A stretch of DNA of 11,154 bases from JALSHZ01 sp964614535 (GTDB lineage: Bacteria > Pseudomonadota > Gammaproteobacteria > UWMA-0217), in assembly GCA_964614535.1 (NCBI GenBank), contig CAZTOZ010000057.1, forward strand, positions 1-11,154, given 5' to 3'. Below, piece after piece: positions 1 to 7,625 of this stretch. Within the stretch, counting starts at the first letter, position 1, and the number at the start of each line of letters is the position of its first letter. Both the position numbers and the translations under genes were made by a program. The notes under the pieces are model-generated. The model saw only the letters and a program-made list of their open reading frames with translations, searched no databases and was not told the origin of the DNA.

Positions 1-1292
1 TGGGGAAACATATCCATCACCCCGGCGGCCAGCAGGCGGTATCCATGGGTATTGACCAGCTCACCGGCATCTCGGGCCAGCGTGCCCGGGTGACAGGAGA
101 CATAGACGATGCGCTGCGCGTCGAGCGCTCCGATCTTCGCAATGACCTCTTTGGCGCCGGCTCGCGGCGGGTCGAGTAGAACGCGGTCGTAGGTTTCTTG
201 CAGCCACGGTTCATTCTCCAGCGCGCCCATCAGGTTCGAGACGTGGTACCGGGTGTTGTCGATACCGTTTGCCCGCGCGGTCTCACGCGCCCGCCGGACC
301 ATCGCCGGCTCACCTTCGACACCAACCACCTCGGCGACATGACGCGCAATCGGCAAGGTGAAATTGCCGAGTCCACAGAAGAGGTCGAGCACCCGGTGCC
401 GCGGTTCGAGCGCGAGCAACGACAGTGCCAGCGGCACCATCTTGCGGTTGAGCTCCGCATTGACCTGGAAGAAGTCCAGCGGCCCGATGCCGATGCGCAC
501 TCCGTAGCCGGGGTGTGCATACGACAGTGGCGTGACCCGGGCCGGCGTCAACGGCGTCACCGTCTCGGGACCACCGGACTGCAGATGGATCTGCAGTCCG
601 GTCTGCGTTTCGAAAGCCCTCAGTCTCTCCAGATCGGCGGCCGACAGCGGCTCCAAATGGCGGAACACCAGTGCGGTCGCCTCGTCACCACCGGCCACCT
701 CGATCTGCGGGATCCGCGCCTTCGCCTCCATCGATCCGACCAACTCGCAGAGCGCCTCGATTCTTTCACCGACGGCCGGTATGAGCACCGGACAACGCCG
801 GATGTCGGCCAAGAAAGCACTCTGCTTTTCGCGGAACCCCACCAGCACACGCCCTTTTTTCTTCACATGACGCACACCAAGCCTGGCCTTGCGTCGATAA
901 CCCCAATGGGGGCCGGTCAGCGGCGGCAGCACTTCGTCCGGCTCGACACCGCCGATATGCGCCAGCGCCTCGAGCATCGCCTGCTGCTTGAAACTGATCT
1001 GTTTCCCCGGCGCCAGATGCTGCAGACTGCAACCACCACAGACATCGGCGTGCGCGCAGGCCGGCTCGACGCGATCGGGCGATGCCTCCAGCACGGTGGT
1101 GACGATGCCATTGTCGAAACGCCGCTGCCGCTTGAGGTAGCGAAAGCGCACCCGTTCCCCCGGCAACGCACCGTCGATGAAGACGGCTTTGCCGTCGATA
1201 TGGGTCACACCCCTGCCCTCGTGGGAGAGCGATTCGATCCGCGCATCGAATTCACCGGCGGGTAACGGCCTGCGTCGAGAACGTCGTGCCAT
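1..1292 (-). CDS. rlmD: 23S rRNA (uracil-1939-C5)-methyltransferase RlmD, 3' end cut by window edge
   Basis: This cytoplasmic SAM-dependent enzyme makes m5U1939 in 23S rRNA. 430 codons are visible from the ATG at 1292; E. coli RlmD is about 433 residues, so only the extreme C-terminus is missing. An N-terminal TRAM-like domain (about 10-70) is followed by the iron-sulfur cysteines C79, C85 and C88 (CAHADVCGGC) and a fourth, C167 (RRCPVL). The methyltransferase domain shows DFFQVNA (273-279), the SAM loop LDLFCGLGNFTLP (302-314), VLLDPPRAG (371-379) and the catalytic C400 in YVSCHPGTLARD. Family members usually read SCNP here, so H401 is a small deviation. The gene follows the beta-lactamase-like gene by 66 bp on the same strand and may be read through from it. 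TrmA and RlmC are less likely because the TRAM domain and the four-cysteine pattern are both present. Confidence 0.97.
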   Translation of the reverse strand, partial: MARRSRRRPLPAGEFDARIESLSHEGRGVTHIDGKAVFIDGALPGERVRFRYLKRQRRFDNGIVTTVLEASPDRVEPACAHADVCGGCSLQHLAPGKQISFKQQAMLEALAHIGGVEPDEVLPPLTGPHWGYRRKARLGVRHVKKKGRVLVGFREKQSAFLADIRRCPVLIPAVGERIEALCELVGSMEAKARIPQIEVAGGDEATALVFRHLEPLSAADLERLRAFETQTGLQIHLQSGGPETVTPLTPARVTPLSYAHPGYGVRIGIGPLDFFQVNAELNRKMVPLALSLLALEPRHRVLDLFCGLGNFTLPIARHVAEVVGVEGEPAMVRRARETARANGIDNTRYHVSNLMGALENEPWLQETYDRVLLDPPRAGAKEVIAKIGALDAQRIVYVSCHPGTLARDAGELVNTHGYRLLAAGVMDMFP

Positions 1293-1358
1293 GGCGACTG
1301 CCTGTTCAGCTGTGAGACGGCTGCGGAGTGTAACCGAAGCTCGGACAGCGGCTCCAGA

Positions 1359-2621
1359 TCACGGCGGTTTCCGCTCCGGATGCCGCTTCCACATCAATCG
1401 TTCGATGGAGCCGGCGAGACTCTGGTGGGCCACGGCGGCGTTTTCCCGCAGCACGTTCGACGACACCACGACGAGATAGAACAGTCCTTTTTCCGCCCCC
1501 GCCGGCGATTCGACGATGGCCACCGAGTTGAGCAAATTGAGCTGGTTGCCACGATACTTGCCACAGCGGAATCCAGGCTCGGGACGGCAGCGGTAGAGTG
1601 AGCCAGACTTGAAATAGACGGCCGCCCGCTTCAGCGCCGGCGACGAGGCGTATCGGATGCGCTTCTGGGTCATGTAGAGCAGGCGCTTGATCTCACGGCT
1701 GGACCACTCATCGACGATTCTCCCCTGCTCCAGCCGCAACAGATAGCGAAGCAGTTCACGGGCCGTGGCGCGGCTGCCGCCGGTGGGAACCCGGCGTTTG
1801 CCTTCCCGGGTGAAGAACCCACCCTGCTTCAGCGCCGTCAGCGACAGGCCGTTGTCGGTCACCGCCCGATCGAGGAGACGACGCAGATCGGCCGCCAGTC
1901 GTCGCGGCGGCGTGGTGTCGAAATAGCGGCGGGCATCGTCGTCGGTACCGGGATAGCCGGCGCCCAGTCTTCCCAGCAGCATCAGCTGCTTCATCACCAT
2001 CGACGCGGCCGCGTTGGAGCTGGGCGAGAGCATCCAGTCCAGCCAAGTCCACAACGACGCCTTGTCACCGATGCGTATTGGCCGATGTTCCAACCGCAAC
2101 TGGCGGGAATGCCAGAACGGCACCTTGTGGCTGTCGACACGAATGAAGGCATCGGCGGTGACCTCAGTCCCCCGCAGTATCGCTTCACGCAATTCGATGT
2201 CGTCGGGAAAGGCCCGCGCCAACTCGTTGAAGATGCCGGTGGCCACCACCAGCTTGCCGATACTGCCAGGATTGAAGACCTCGTTGGCGCGGTGCTCGGC
2301 ATAGACCGGATGGTCCGGGTCGGTGAGATCGAGAATGGCGATCGAATAGCGGTCCCGATGCTTGCCCAGCAGCGCGACGATCTGCTGACGAAAAACCGGG
2401 TCCACCGCCGGGATCTCCAACTGCCGATGCCGGCGCAGCCGCAGATCCACCGCCTCCAGCGGCAACAGCGCCCCCGGCGGCAATCGCCGCGCCCGGACCT
2501 TGCCGTCCTGCGCCAGCCGGTAACCCTCCAAGCGACCGATGCCGGTATGGTCGTAACCATCCAGCGGATAGGCGCCAAGCGCTGCCGCCCATGCCGCCAG
2601 CACGAGCCACAACCATCTCAC
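1359..2621 (-). CDS. exported serine beta-lactamase-like / penicillin-recognising hydrolase
   Basis: This 420-residue protein has the class A beta-lactamase/DD-peptidase type of active site. The N-terminus (residues 1-17, Trp/Leu/Ala-rich) reads as a signal peptide, so it should act in the periplasm. The three motifs are S120-x-x-K123 (NPGSIGK), S201-S202-N203 (SPSSNAAAS) and K338-S339-G340 (YFKSGSLY). The spacing between them (81 and 135 residues) is wider than in class A beta-lactamases (60 and about 104), so resistance activity should not be assumed. C345 and C353 just after the KSG motif could form a disulfide. The start is GTG, fixed by a strong GGAGGTG five bases upstream and by the GTGA overlap with the stop of the exported dikinase-like gene. 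That coupling suggests joint function. Substrate is unknown: a peptidoglycan peptide, an ester, or a non-catalytic binding role are all possible. Confidence 0.86.
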   Translation of the reverse strand: MRWLWLVLAAWAAALGAYPLDGYDHTGIGRLEGYRLAQDGKVRARRLPPGALLPLEAVDLRLRRHRQLEIPAVDPVFRQQIVALLGKHRDRYSIAILDLTDPDHPVYAEHRANEVFNPGSIGKLVVATGIFNELARAFPDDIELREAILRGTEVTADAFIRVDSHKVPFWHSRQLRLEHRPIRIGDKASLWTWLDWMLSPSSNAAASMVMKQLMLLGRLGAGYPGTDDDARRYFDTTPPRRLAADLRRLLDRAVTDNGLSLTALKQGGFFTREGKRRVPTGGSRATARELLRYLLRLEQGRIVDEWSSREIKRLLYMTQKRIRYASSPALKRAAVYFKSGSLYRCRPEPGFRCGKYRGNQLNLLNSVAIVESPAGAEKGLFYLVVVSSNVLRENAAVAHQSLAGSIERLMWKRHPERKPP

Positions 2622-5527
2622 CGCAGCACCTCCGGTTTCTCATCCATTGCGACCATCCCCCCGCCCCGCGCCTCCGCCCGACGGTCGAGTTCGAGCAGAT
2701 AGCGGTTGCGGCGAGCCGCAGCGTTGCGCAGATAGGGGCGGATCTGGAACAGCACCAGCCGGCCATCGTCGAAGCCGAATTCGATGTCGGCCGGCGTCGG
2801 CCGCCCCGCATCGTCGTACTGCGGCAGATGCTCCCTCACGCGCTTCACCATTGCCCGCAGCCGCTCGATCTCGTCCGTGGTCAACACCGCATCGGTCGGC
2901 GGCACCGGCATCTCGACCAGCCCCCCCGCCGCCCCGGCCACCTGCATCGTCGGCCGGGTGGCACTGTTGAGCAACCGCACCTCGTCGCCATCGAGGCGCA
3001 CCAGCAGCTCCTCCGCCGAGCCGCCCCCCACCACGCCACCGATACCATGCGCCACCGCAACGGTAAACGCCTCCTCATCGCCATCGAGCACATCGAAGGT
3101 GAGCAACACGCCCGACTTCTCTACCGTCACCGTCTCCAGCAGCAGCACCGACGGATAGACCTGCATCGGGTCGGTCATCCGCCGCTGCCGCCAGCGGAAG
3201 GCACGCTCGGTGAATGGCGACGCCCAGACTCGCATCACGGCACGCACCAAGGCATCCATTCCCACCACATTGGGAACGGTGAGATTGAGACCGGCGCCGG
3301 TGAATCCTGGCAGATCCTCCACATTGGTATCGCTGCGGACGAACAGCCGCAAACCCTCGCTACGACCAAAGACCCCCGCCAGCGCCGCAGCCAGTTCGCG
3401 CCGGAAGGCATCGCCGGGCGAGGCCCGTTCGATCCAGTCGTGGAGCTGTTGGAGAAACGAGCGCGTCTTCCGCCACCGGGTCTCACCGTGAAGCGAATCG
3501 AGGTGGCGATACCAGGCCTCCATCCACTGCCACGCCGTCTGGCCATCGGCATCGATCGGGCGATCGAGGAAGGCACGGAAACGGCCGAACGGAATCACCA
3601 CGCCATCGGCAACGGCTTCGGGGAAAAAGTGTTTCAACTCCCCCAGATTGGCGGCCTTGGGACCGACGATGACACCGGCATCGGCCGCGCGCAGACGGTC
3701 GAGCGGGACGAACCGTCGAAAAGTCAGGTCGAGCTTTTCGACATTGGGGCGCAAAGGCGTCTCGGGCGCCTCGGCCTGCTCGAAGACCGCATCCCACGCC
3801 GGGCCGTCGGCAGCCAGACGGACGATGCCGCCCGGACTGACGGCCAGCACCACTCGCTCGCCGAGATGCGCCTCCAGCCGTGGCAACAGCCGGCGTGAGA
3901 TCACCACATTGGGAATGCCAAGGTTGGCCGCAAGCAATTGCAGATGGGACAGCGCATTGCCCTCGTCGAGGGTGAGGATTCCGGCCACCGGCTCGAGATC
4001 GGCGGTGGTCTCGGGCAACAGGTAGATGCCATCGGACACCAGCGGCTGGCCGGCCCGGACCCGCAACAGACGGCCCCGGGCCAGGCCCGGGTTGAGGGCG
4101 CGCAGGCCGGTGGCGATCTGCTCGCCGAACAGCTCGCTGGAGATGCCAGCCAGCCGGTCCGCATCCCGGCGCAGGGTGTCGAGGAGATGAACATGAAAAG
4201 CCAGCGGACTGCCACGCAACCGCGCCGGGACGAACTGCCGTGCCAACGGTTCGAGGACAGCGAAGCGTTCCACGACCTGGCCGAAATGAAAATTCAGCAG
4301 CGCGGCCGACCAACGCGGCGTCCGGGCCAGATAGCGTAAGGTAGCGCGGTAACGCGTCAGCTCGACGGCATCATCATCGAGCCCGTCGAGGGCGGCCTGC
4401 ACCGCCCGCCACTGCCGCCGGGTCAGCAGCCCAACACCAAAAAGCCCATCGGCGCTGTGGCGCAATATCCCCAGGCGCTGCCGTCGTGTCATCCGCGGCA
4501 GCTCATCCCGCAACGCGCTGGCGGCAGCCAACAGATCCTGCTCGATGCGCCGGCCGAGCCGCAACAGACGCTCCCGACCCGCGGGATCAGGTTCCCCGTC
4601 GAGCTGCTCACGCAGTCGGCGCAACAGCGTCGCATCGTTCACAAAACGGCGCTCGGCGTCCGGCAGCGGTTGCCGCGCTGCGGCCGCCTCCAGCAGCCAC
4701 CGCCGTAGCGCGGGGCTGGTCACCTTGCGGGCCGTGGCCCGCAGCGCGGCCGCCAATGGCCCCGGATCGAACACCGCGTCGATGGTGGCGGCCAGCGCCT
4801 CGAAACGGGGCCGCAACGCCGCATCGGGATGATCCCGCGCATAGGCACGCACGGCCGCGGCATCCGCGGCCGCCGGCGCGCTGTGGAGTTTGTTGCGCAG
4901 CGACGCAAAGCCGTCGTCCACGTCATGGATGGCCGTGGCCAGATCACGCAGCGTCACCAATAGATCGACGTCACCGCTACCGGGCAACAACCGCGCGGCT
5001 TCCCACAGCAGCAGATGGTCACGGCTGCCGGCACCCAGTGTCATCGCGAAATGGCGCACCAACGCCGACTCGCCCCGGGCCTCGTCCTCCCGTTGCAACG
5101 CGCCCCGATAGAAGCGGGCGCGGCGGAAGATCCAGCCATCGTCACGGTTGACAAGAAAACGTTCCAGCAGAATCGCCGCCAGCAACCACCGATCGACGGC
5201 CTCGGCGGCATGGGCATCCCGCCCGTATTCGGCCAACACATTGGCGACGGGATAGCCCGCGGCACGCAGACGTTCGGTGCGCTCGCTCCACTGGCCATGC
5301 TGGACGCCGCCACCATGCGGCACACAGGCATAGGGCACTGGCGGCAGCACCTCTCCATCGTTGCAGAACCAGCGGATGCGCCGGAACGGACCGCGAGGAT
5401 CGGTTTTCATCTCCGCGATCCACTGTCGGAAACGGGCAACCGACGCTCCTCCCTCATCCCCCGACGCCGGCATCGGCAGCAGTGACAGTATCAACAAAAG
5501 TTGCAACGGCAGCCGGCCACAGCGCAT
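2618..5527 (-). CDS. exported PEP-synthase/glucan water dikinase-like protein
   Basis: This 969-residue protein begins with a signal peptide (R2, R5, a Leu-rich core at 7-19, likely cleavage near ASG-D at 23/24). Residues 24-480 match no domain I can name and carry a Cys/His cluster at 55-78. Residues about 490-570 form a phosphohistidine swivel domain with H528 in NALSHLQLLAANLGIPNVV. Residues about 615-932 form a PPDK-type ATP-binding domain: GPKAANLGEL (622-631), VVIPFGRFRAFLD (643-655), RSDTNVEDLPGFTGAG (731-746) and DIEFG (914-918) with FQIRP (927-931). No PEP/pyruvate TIM-barrel domain follows. The His-before-ATP order and the LSH context resemble plant glucan water dikinase rather than PEP synthase. 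A water-dikinase-like phosphotransfer to a glycan or small molecule is an inference; an exported ATP-dependent enzyme is puzzling. The ATG at 5527 is preceded by GGAGGTG at 5538-5544. The gene heads a minus-strand operon. Confidence 0.87.
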   Translation of the reverse strand: MRCGRLPLQLLLILSLLPMPASGDEGGASVARFRQWIAEMKTDPRGPFRRIRWFCNDGEVLPPVPYACVPHGGGVQHGQWSERTERLRAAGYPVANVLAEYGRDAHAAEAVDRWLLAAILLERFLVNRDDGWIFRRARFYRGALQREDEARGESALVRHFAMTLGAGSRDHLLLWEAARLLPGSGDVDLLVTLRDLATAIHDVDDGFASLRNKLHSAPAAADAAAVRAYARDHPDAALRPRFEALAATIDAVFDPGPLAAALRATARKVTSPALRRWLLEAAAARQPLPDAERRFVNDATLLRRLREQLDGEPDPAGRERLLRLGRRIEQDLLAAASALRDELPRMTRRQRLGILRHSADGLFGVGLLTRRQWRAVQAALDGLDDDAVELTRYRATLRYLARTPRWSAALLNFHFGQVVERFAVLEPLARQFVPARLRGSPLAFHVHLLDTLRRDADRLAGISSELFGEQIATGLRALNPGLARGRLLRVRAGQPLVSDGIYLLPETTADLEPVAGILTLDEGNALSHLQLLAANLGIPNVVISRRLLPRLEAHLGERVVLAVSPGGIVRLAADGPAWDAVFEQAEAPETPLRPNVEKLDLTFRRFVPLDRLRAADAGVIVGPKAANLGELKHFFPEAVADGVVIPFGRFRAFLDRPIDADGQTAWQWMEAWYRHLDSLHGETRWRKTRSFLQQLHDWIERASPGDAFRRELAAALAGVFGRSEGLRLFVRSDTNVEDLPGFTGAGLNLTVPNVVGMDALVRAVMRVWASPFTERAFRWRQRRMTDPMQVYPSVLLLETVTVEKSGVLLTFDVLDGDEEAFTVAVAHGIGGVVGGGSAEELLVRLDGDEVRLLNSATRPTMQVAGAAGGLVEMPVPPTDAVLTTDEIERLRAMVKRVREHLPQYDDAGRPTPADIEFGFDDGRLVLFQIRPYLRNAAARRNRYLLELDRRAEARGGGMVAMDEKPEVLR
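2622..2633 (-). promoter_or_regulatory. ribosome binding site that fixes a GTG start
   Basis: On the minus strand the seven bases GGAGGTG (2627-2633) lie five bases before the GTG at 2621. The site is inside the end of the upstream coding region. It supports the GTG as the true start of the beta-lactamase-like gene, since no in-frame ATG occurs before residue 208. Confidence 0.75.
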
Positions 5528-5537
5528 CGAATCTTTC

Positions 5538-5544
5538 CACCTCC
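5538..5544 (-). promoter_or_regulatory. Shine-Dalgarno for the exported dikinase-like gene
   Basis: GGAGGTG on the minus strand, ten bases before the ATG at 5527. Full anti-Shine-Dalgarno complementarity suggests high translation and supports the signal-peptide start. Confidence 0.7.
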
Positions 5545-5561
5545 CGGATCATTGCAAAACC

Positions 5562-5590
5562 ATGTAACGCCCATCGGTAGCGATTGTCCA
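5562..5590 (-). promoter_or_regulatory. possible sigma-70 promoter for the dikinase/beta-lactamase-like operon
   Basis: On the minus strand TGGACA (5585-5590, five of six to TTGACA) is followed after 17 bases by TTACAT (5562-5567), a poor -10 match. It lies 35 bases before the start codon. The -10 is weak, so this is only a candidate. Confidence 0.25.
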
Positions 5591-5600
5591 GTCCACCGGA

Positions 5601-5640
5601 GCCGCCGGCTGACGGATGTCATGACGCAGCCACCGGCGGC
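5601..5640. repeat. GC-rich inverted repeat between divergent genes
   Basis: GCCGCCGG (5601-5608) and CCGGCGGC (5633-5640) are perfect 8-base complements separated by 24 bases. The loop contains the palindrome GTCATGAC (5618-5625). The element sits between the two candidate divergent promoters. It could be an operator, an mRNA structure, or chance in GC-rich DNA. Confidence 0.35.
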
Positions 5641-5661
5641 GGCGTCGATGTCCGCTACCCC

Positions 5662-5689
5662 TTGAAATCCGCACCGGCATCCCTATTCT
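5662..5689 (+). promoter_or_regulatory. sigma-70-like promoter of cnoX
   Basis: TTGAAA (5662-5667) and TATTCT (5684-5689) are separated by 16 bases. Transcription would begin near 5696, about 25 bases before the ATG at 5722. This also argues against a longer cnoX reading frame starting at 5584, because that start would lie upstream of the promoter. Confidence 0.5.
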
Positions 5690-5721
5690 GCGCTGGTCCG
5701 CTCACAACAGGAATCAAGACC

Positions 5722-6582
5722 ATGGCCGACTCTCCATACATCGTAGAAGTCACTGCTGAAAACTTCGCCCAGGTGGTCATCGAGGGCTCCCGGCGGCAGC
5801 CGGTACTGGTAGATTTCTGGGCCGACTGGTGCGCCCCCTGCCGTTCGCTGATGCCGGTATTGCAGAAACTGGCCGAGGAGTACAACGGCCAGTTCATTCT
5901 CGCCAAGGTCAATTCGGACGAGAACCAGGGGCTGGCACAGCAATACGGTGTCCGCAGCCTGCCGACGGTCAAGCTGTTCAAGGATGGCGCCGCGGTGGAC
6001 GAATTCATGGGGGCATTGCCGGAGAGCCATGTGCGCGAGTTTCTCGACCGTCACATCGAACGCGAGTCGGACCGCATGCTGGCCGCCGCCGAGACGGCAC
6101 TGGCGGCGGGCGATGAGACCCGTGCGCTGGAACTGCTGCAACAGGCCCGGGCGGTCGATCCGCACCGGCCCGAGGTGATCGTCGCACTGGCAAGGCTCCA
6201 GGCACGGCAGGGTGATCCCGAGGCGGCGGAGTCACTGTTACGGAGCCTGCCGGCCAGCGACCGGGAGAGCCCCGAGGTGGCTGCGATGCTGGCCGAACTG
6301 GAATTTGCCCGGGCCGCCGGTGACGGTGAACCGGTCGAGGCGCTGGAAAAACGGCTGGCGGACGATCCGGACGACAGCGAGGCGCGTTTCCGGCTCGCGC
6401 AGAAGCTGCTCGCCGGGCAGCGGTACGAAGCGGCGATGCAAGAGCTGCTGACGCTGATGCAAAAGGATCGCGAGTTTCAGGACGACGCCGCCCGCAAGAC
6501 ATTGCTGAAGGTGTTCGACATGCTCGGCGACGATCCGCTGGTGGCCGAGTACCGGCGCAAGATGTTCAATCTGCTGTATTGA
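5722..6582 (+). CDS. cnoX: thioredoxin-TPR chaperedoxin (CnoX/YbbN family)
   Basis: This cytoplasmic protein of 286 residues is close to the 284 of E. coli CnoX, a redox-linked holdase that passes clients to GroEL and DnaK. An N-terminal thioredoxin fold (about 1-112) has WADWCAPC with C37 and C40, and cis-proline P81 in RSLPTVKLF. A C-terminal TPR-like helical region (about 116-286) contains the repeated pattern of paired Ala/Leu helices. E. coli CnoX lacks the first active-site cysteine (SxxC type) and has little thioredoxin activity. Here both cysteines are kept, as in redox-active homologues, so reduction of mixed disulfides is plausible. The ATG at 5722 is chosen because AGGA (5709-5712) lies nine bases upstream, the following residues begin the thioredoxin fold, and a promoter sits just ahead. 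The ppk2 pair follows 86 bp downstream. Confidence 0.94.
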   Translation: MADSPYIVEVTAENFAQVVIEGSRRQPVLVDFWADWCAPCRSLMPVLQKLAEEYNGQFILAKVNSDENQGLAQQYGVRSLPTVKLFKDGAAVDEFMGALPESHVREFLDRHIERESDRMLAAAETALAAGDETRALELLQQARAVDPHRPEVIVALARLQARQGDPEAAESLLRSLPASDRESPEVAAMLAELEFARAAGDGEPVEALEKRLADDPDDSEARFRLAQKLLAGQRYEAAMQELLTLMQKDREFQDDAARKTLLKVFDMLGDDPLVAEYRRKMFNLLY

Positions 6583-6628
6583 TCCGGCAGCGGTTAATCT
6601 AAGTCAATCCCCCTTCCCGGCGCACCGA

Positions 6629-6634
6629 TATACT
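6629..6634 (+). promoter_or_regulatory. possible -10 element ahead of the first ppk2
   Basis: TATACT (five of six to TATAAT) lies 34 bases before the ATG at 6669 in the 86-bp gap after cnoX. No convincing -35 is found 16-18 bases upstream, so the ppk2 genes may have their own weak or activator-dependent promoter or be read through from cnoX. Confidence 0.3.
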
Positions 6635-6668
6635 ATGATCTGCTCGGACAAGACGCGGAGAAGGGCGG

Positions 6669-7586
6669 ATGGCGAAAGAGAAGAAGAAACAAGGCAAGCC
6701 CGGCCACGGGAACGAGGCGGCAAAGCCATCGAAGAAAGGCAAGAAGAAAAAGCCTTTCTCGAAAAAGTTCTATGAGCAGGAGCTGTTCCGCCTGCAGCTG
6801 GAGTTGGTCAAGCTTCAGGCCTGGATCAAGGAGAAGGGGCTGAAGGTCGTCGTCATCTTCGAGGGTCGCGACGCCGCCGGCAAGGGGGGCGTCATCAAGC
6901 GCATCACCCAACATCTCAACCCGCGGATCTGCCGCGTCGAGGCACTTCCCGCCCCAACCGAGCGGGAGAAGACACAGTGGTACTTCCAACGCTATGTCTC
7001 ACTGCTGCCGGCCGCCGGCGAGATGGTGCTGTTCGATCGCAGCTGGTACAACCGCGCCGGCGTCGAGAAGGTGATGGGGTTCTGCACCGAGGAGGAGTAC
7101 CGCGAGTTCCTGCGTTCCTGCCCGGAATTCGAACGGATGTTGATCCGCTCCGGCATCATCCTCATCAAATACTGGTTCTCCGTCTCCGACGCCGAACAGG
7201 AGCGGCGTTTCCAGAGCCGTCTGCACAGCCCGCACAAGCTGTGGAAGCTGAGTCCGATGGATTTGGAGTCCCGTACCCGCTGGGTGGAGTATTCCAAGGC
7301 GAAGGACGTGATGTTCGCCCACACCGACACCAAACAGTCGCCGTGGTGGGTGGTGCCGTCGGACAACAAGAAACTGGCGCGGCTCAACTGCATCGCCCAC
7401 CTGCTCTCCAGCATTCCCTATGAGGACATCACCCCCGAGCCGATCGAGCTGCCCAAGCGAACCCACCACAGCGGCTATGTGCGTCCCCCGATATCGGATC
7501 AGACTTTTGTTCCCGATCTCTACGGCGGCGGGTATGATTTCAACGAAGAGAACTACGACGAACTGGAGTGGGATCCGGACGACTGA
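6669..7586 (+). CDS. ppk2: polyphosphate kinase 2 (class I-like), first of a tandem pair
   Basis: PPK2 enzymes transfer phosphate between polyphosphate and nucleoside diphosphates, usually running toward NTP synthesis. This 305-residue, single-domain cytoplasmic protein has Walker A GRDAAGKGG (66-74, K72) and Walker B FDRSWYNRAGVEKVMGFC (122-139, D123), with the basic lid region ERRFQSR (178-184). The DRSWYNRA-VE-V-GF block is the form typical of class I (ADP/GDP-using) members. The N-terminal 33 residues are very rich in lysine, a basic tail that could hold polyphosphate or nucleic acid. The C-terminus (from about 288) is acidic and Tyr-rich. The ATG at 6669 has GGAG at 6657-6660. The second ppk2 starts 39 bp after the stop. 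Substrate class is inferred from motif resemblance only. Confidence 0.95.
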   Translation: MAKEKKKQGKPGHGNEAAKPSKKGKKKKPFSKKFYEQELFRLQLELVKLQAWIKEKGLKVVVIFEGRDAAGKGGVIKRITQHLNPRICRVEALPAPTEREKTQWYFQRYVSLLPAAGEMVLFDRSWYNRAGVEKVMGFCTEEEYREFLRSCPEFERMLIRSGIILIKYWFSVSDAEQERRFQSRLHSPHKLWKLSPMDLESRTRWVEYSKAKDVMFAHTDTKQSPWWVVPSDNKKLARLNCIAHLLSSIPYEDITPEPIELPKRTHHSGYVRPPISDQTFVPDLYGGGYDFNEENYDELEWDPDD

Positions 7587-7625
7587 CCCCGCCCCCTCCC
7601 CCACTCCTGGAGCAACGAGGCACCC

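Noticed and set aside
198..1265. Plus-strand open frame opposite rlmD
   Set aside because: It is His/Arg/Gln-rich without recognisable motifs, while the minus strand encodes RlmD with all catalytic residues.
2591..3898. Plus-strand open frame opposite the dikinase-like gene
   Set aside because: It is an Arg/His-rich shadow. It overlaps the ATP-binding motifs coded on the other strand.
5584..5721. N-terminal extension of cnoX from the ATG at 5584
   Set aside because: The extra 46 residues are not thioredoxin-like, and the best promoter (5662-5689) and Shine-Dalgarno lie downstream of that start.
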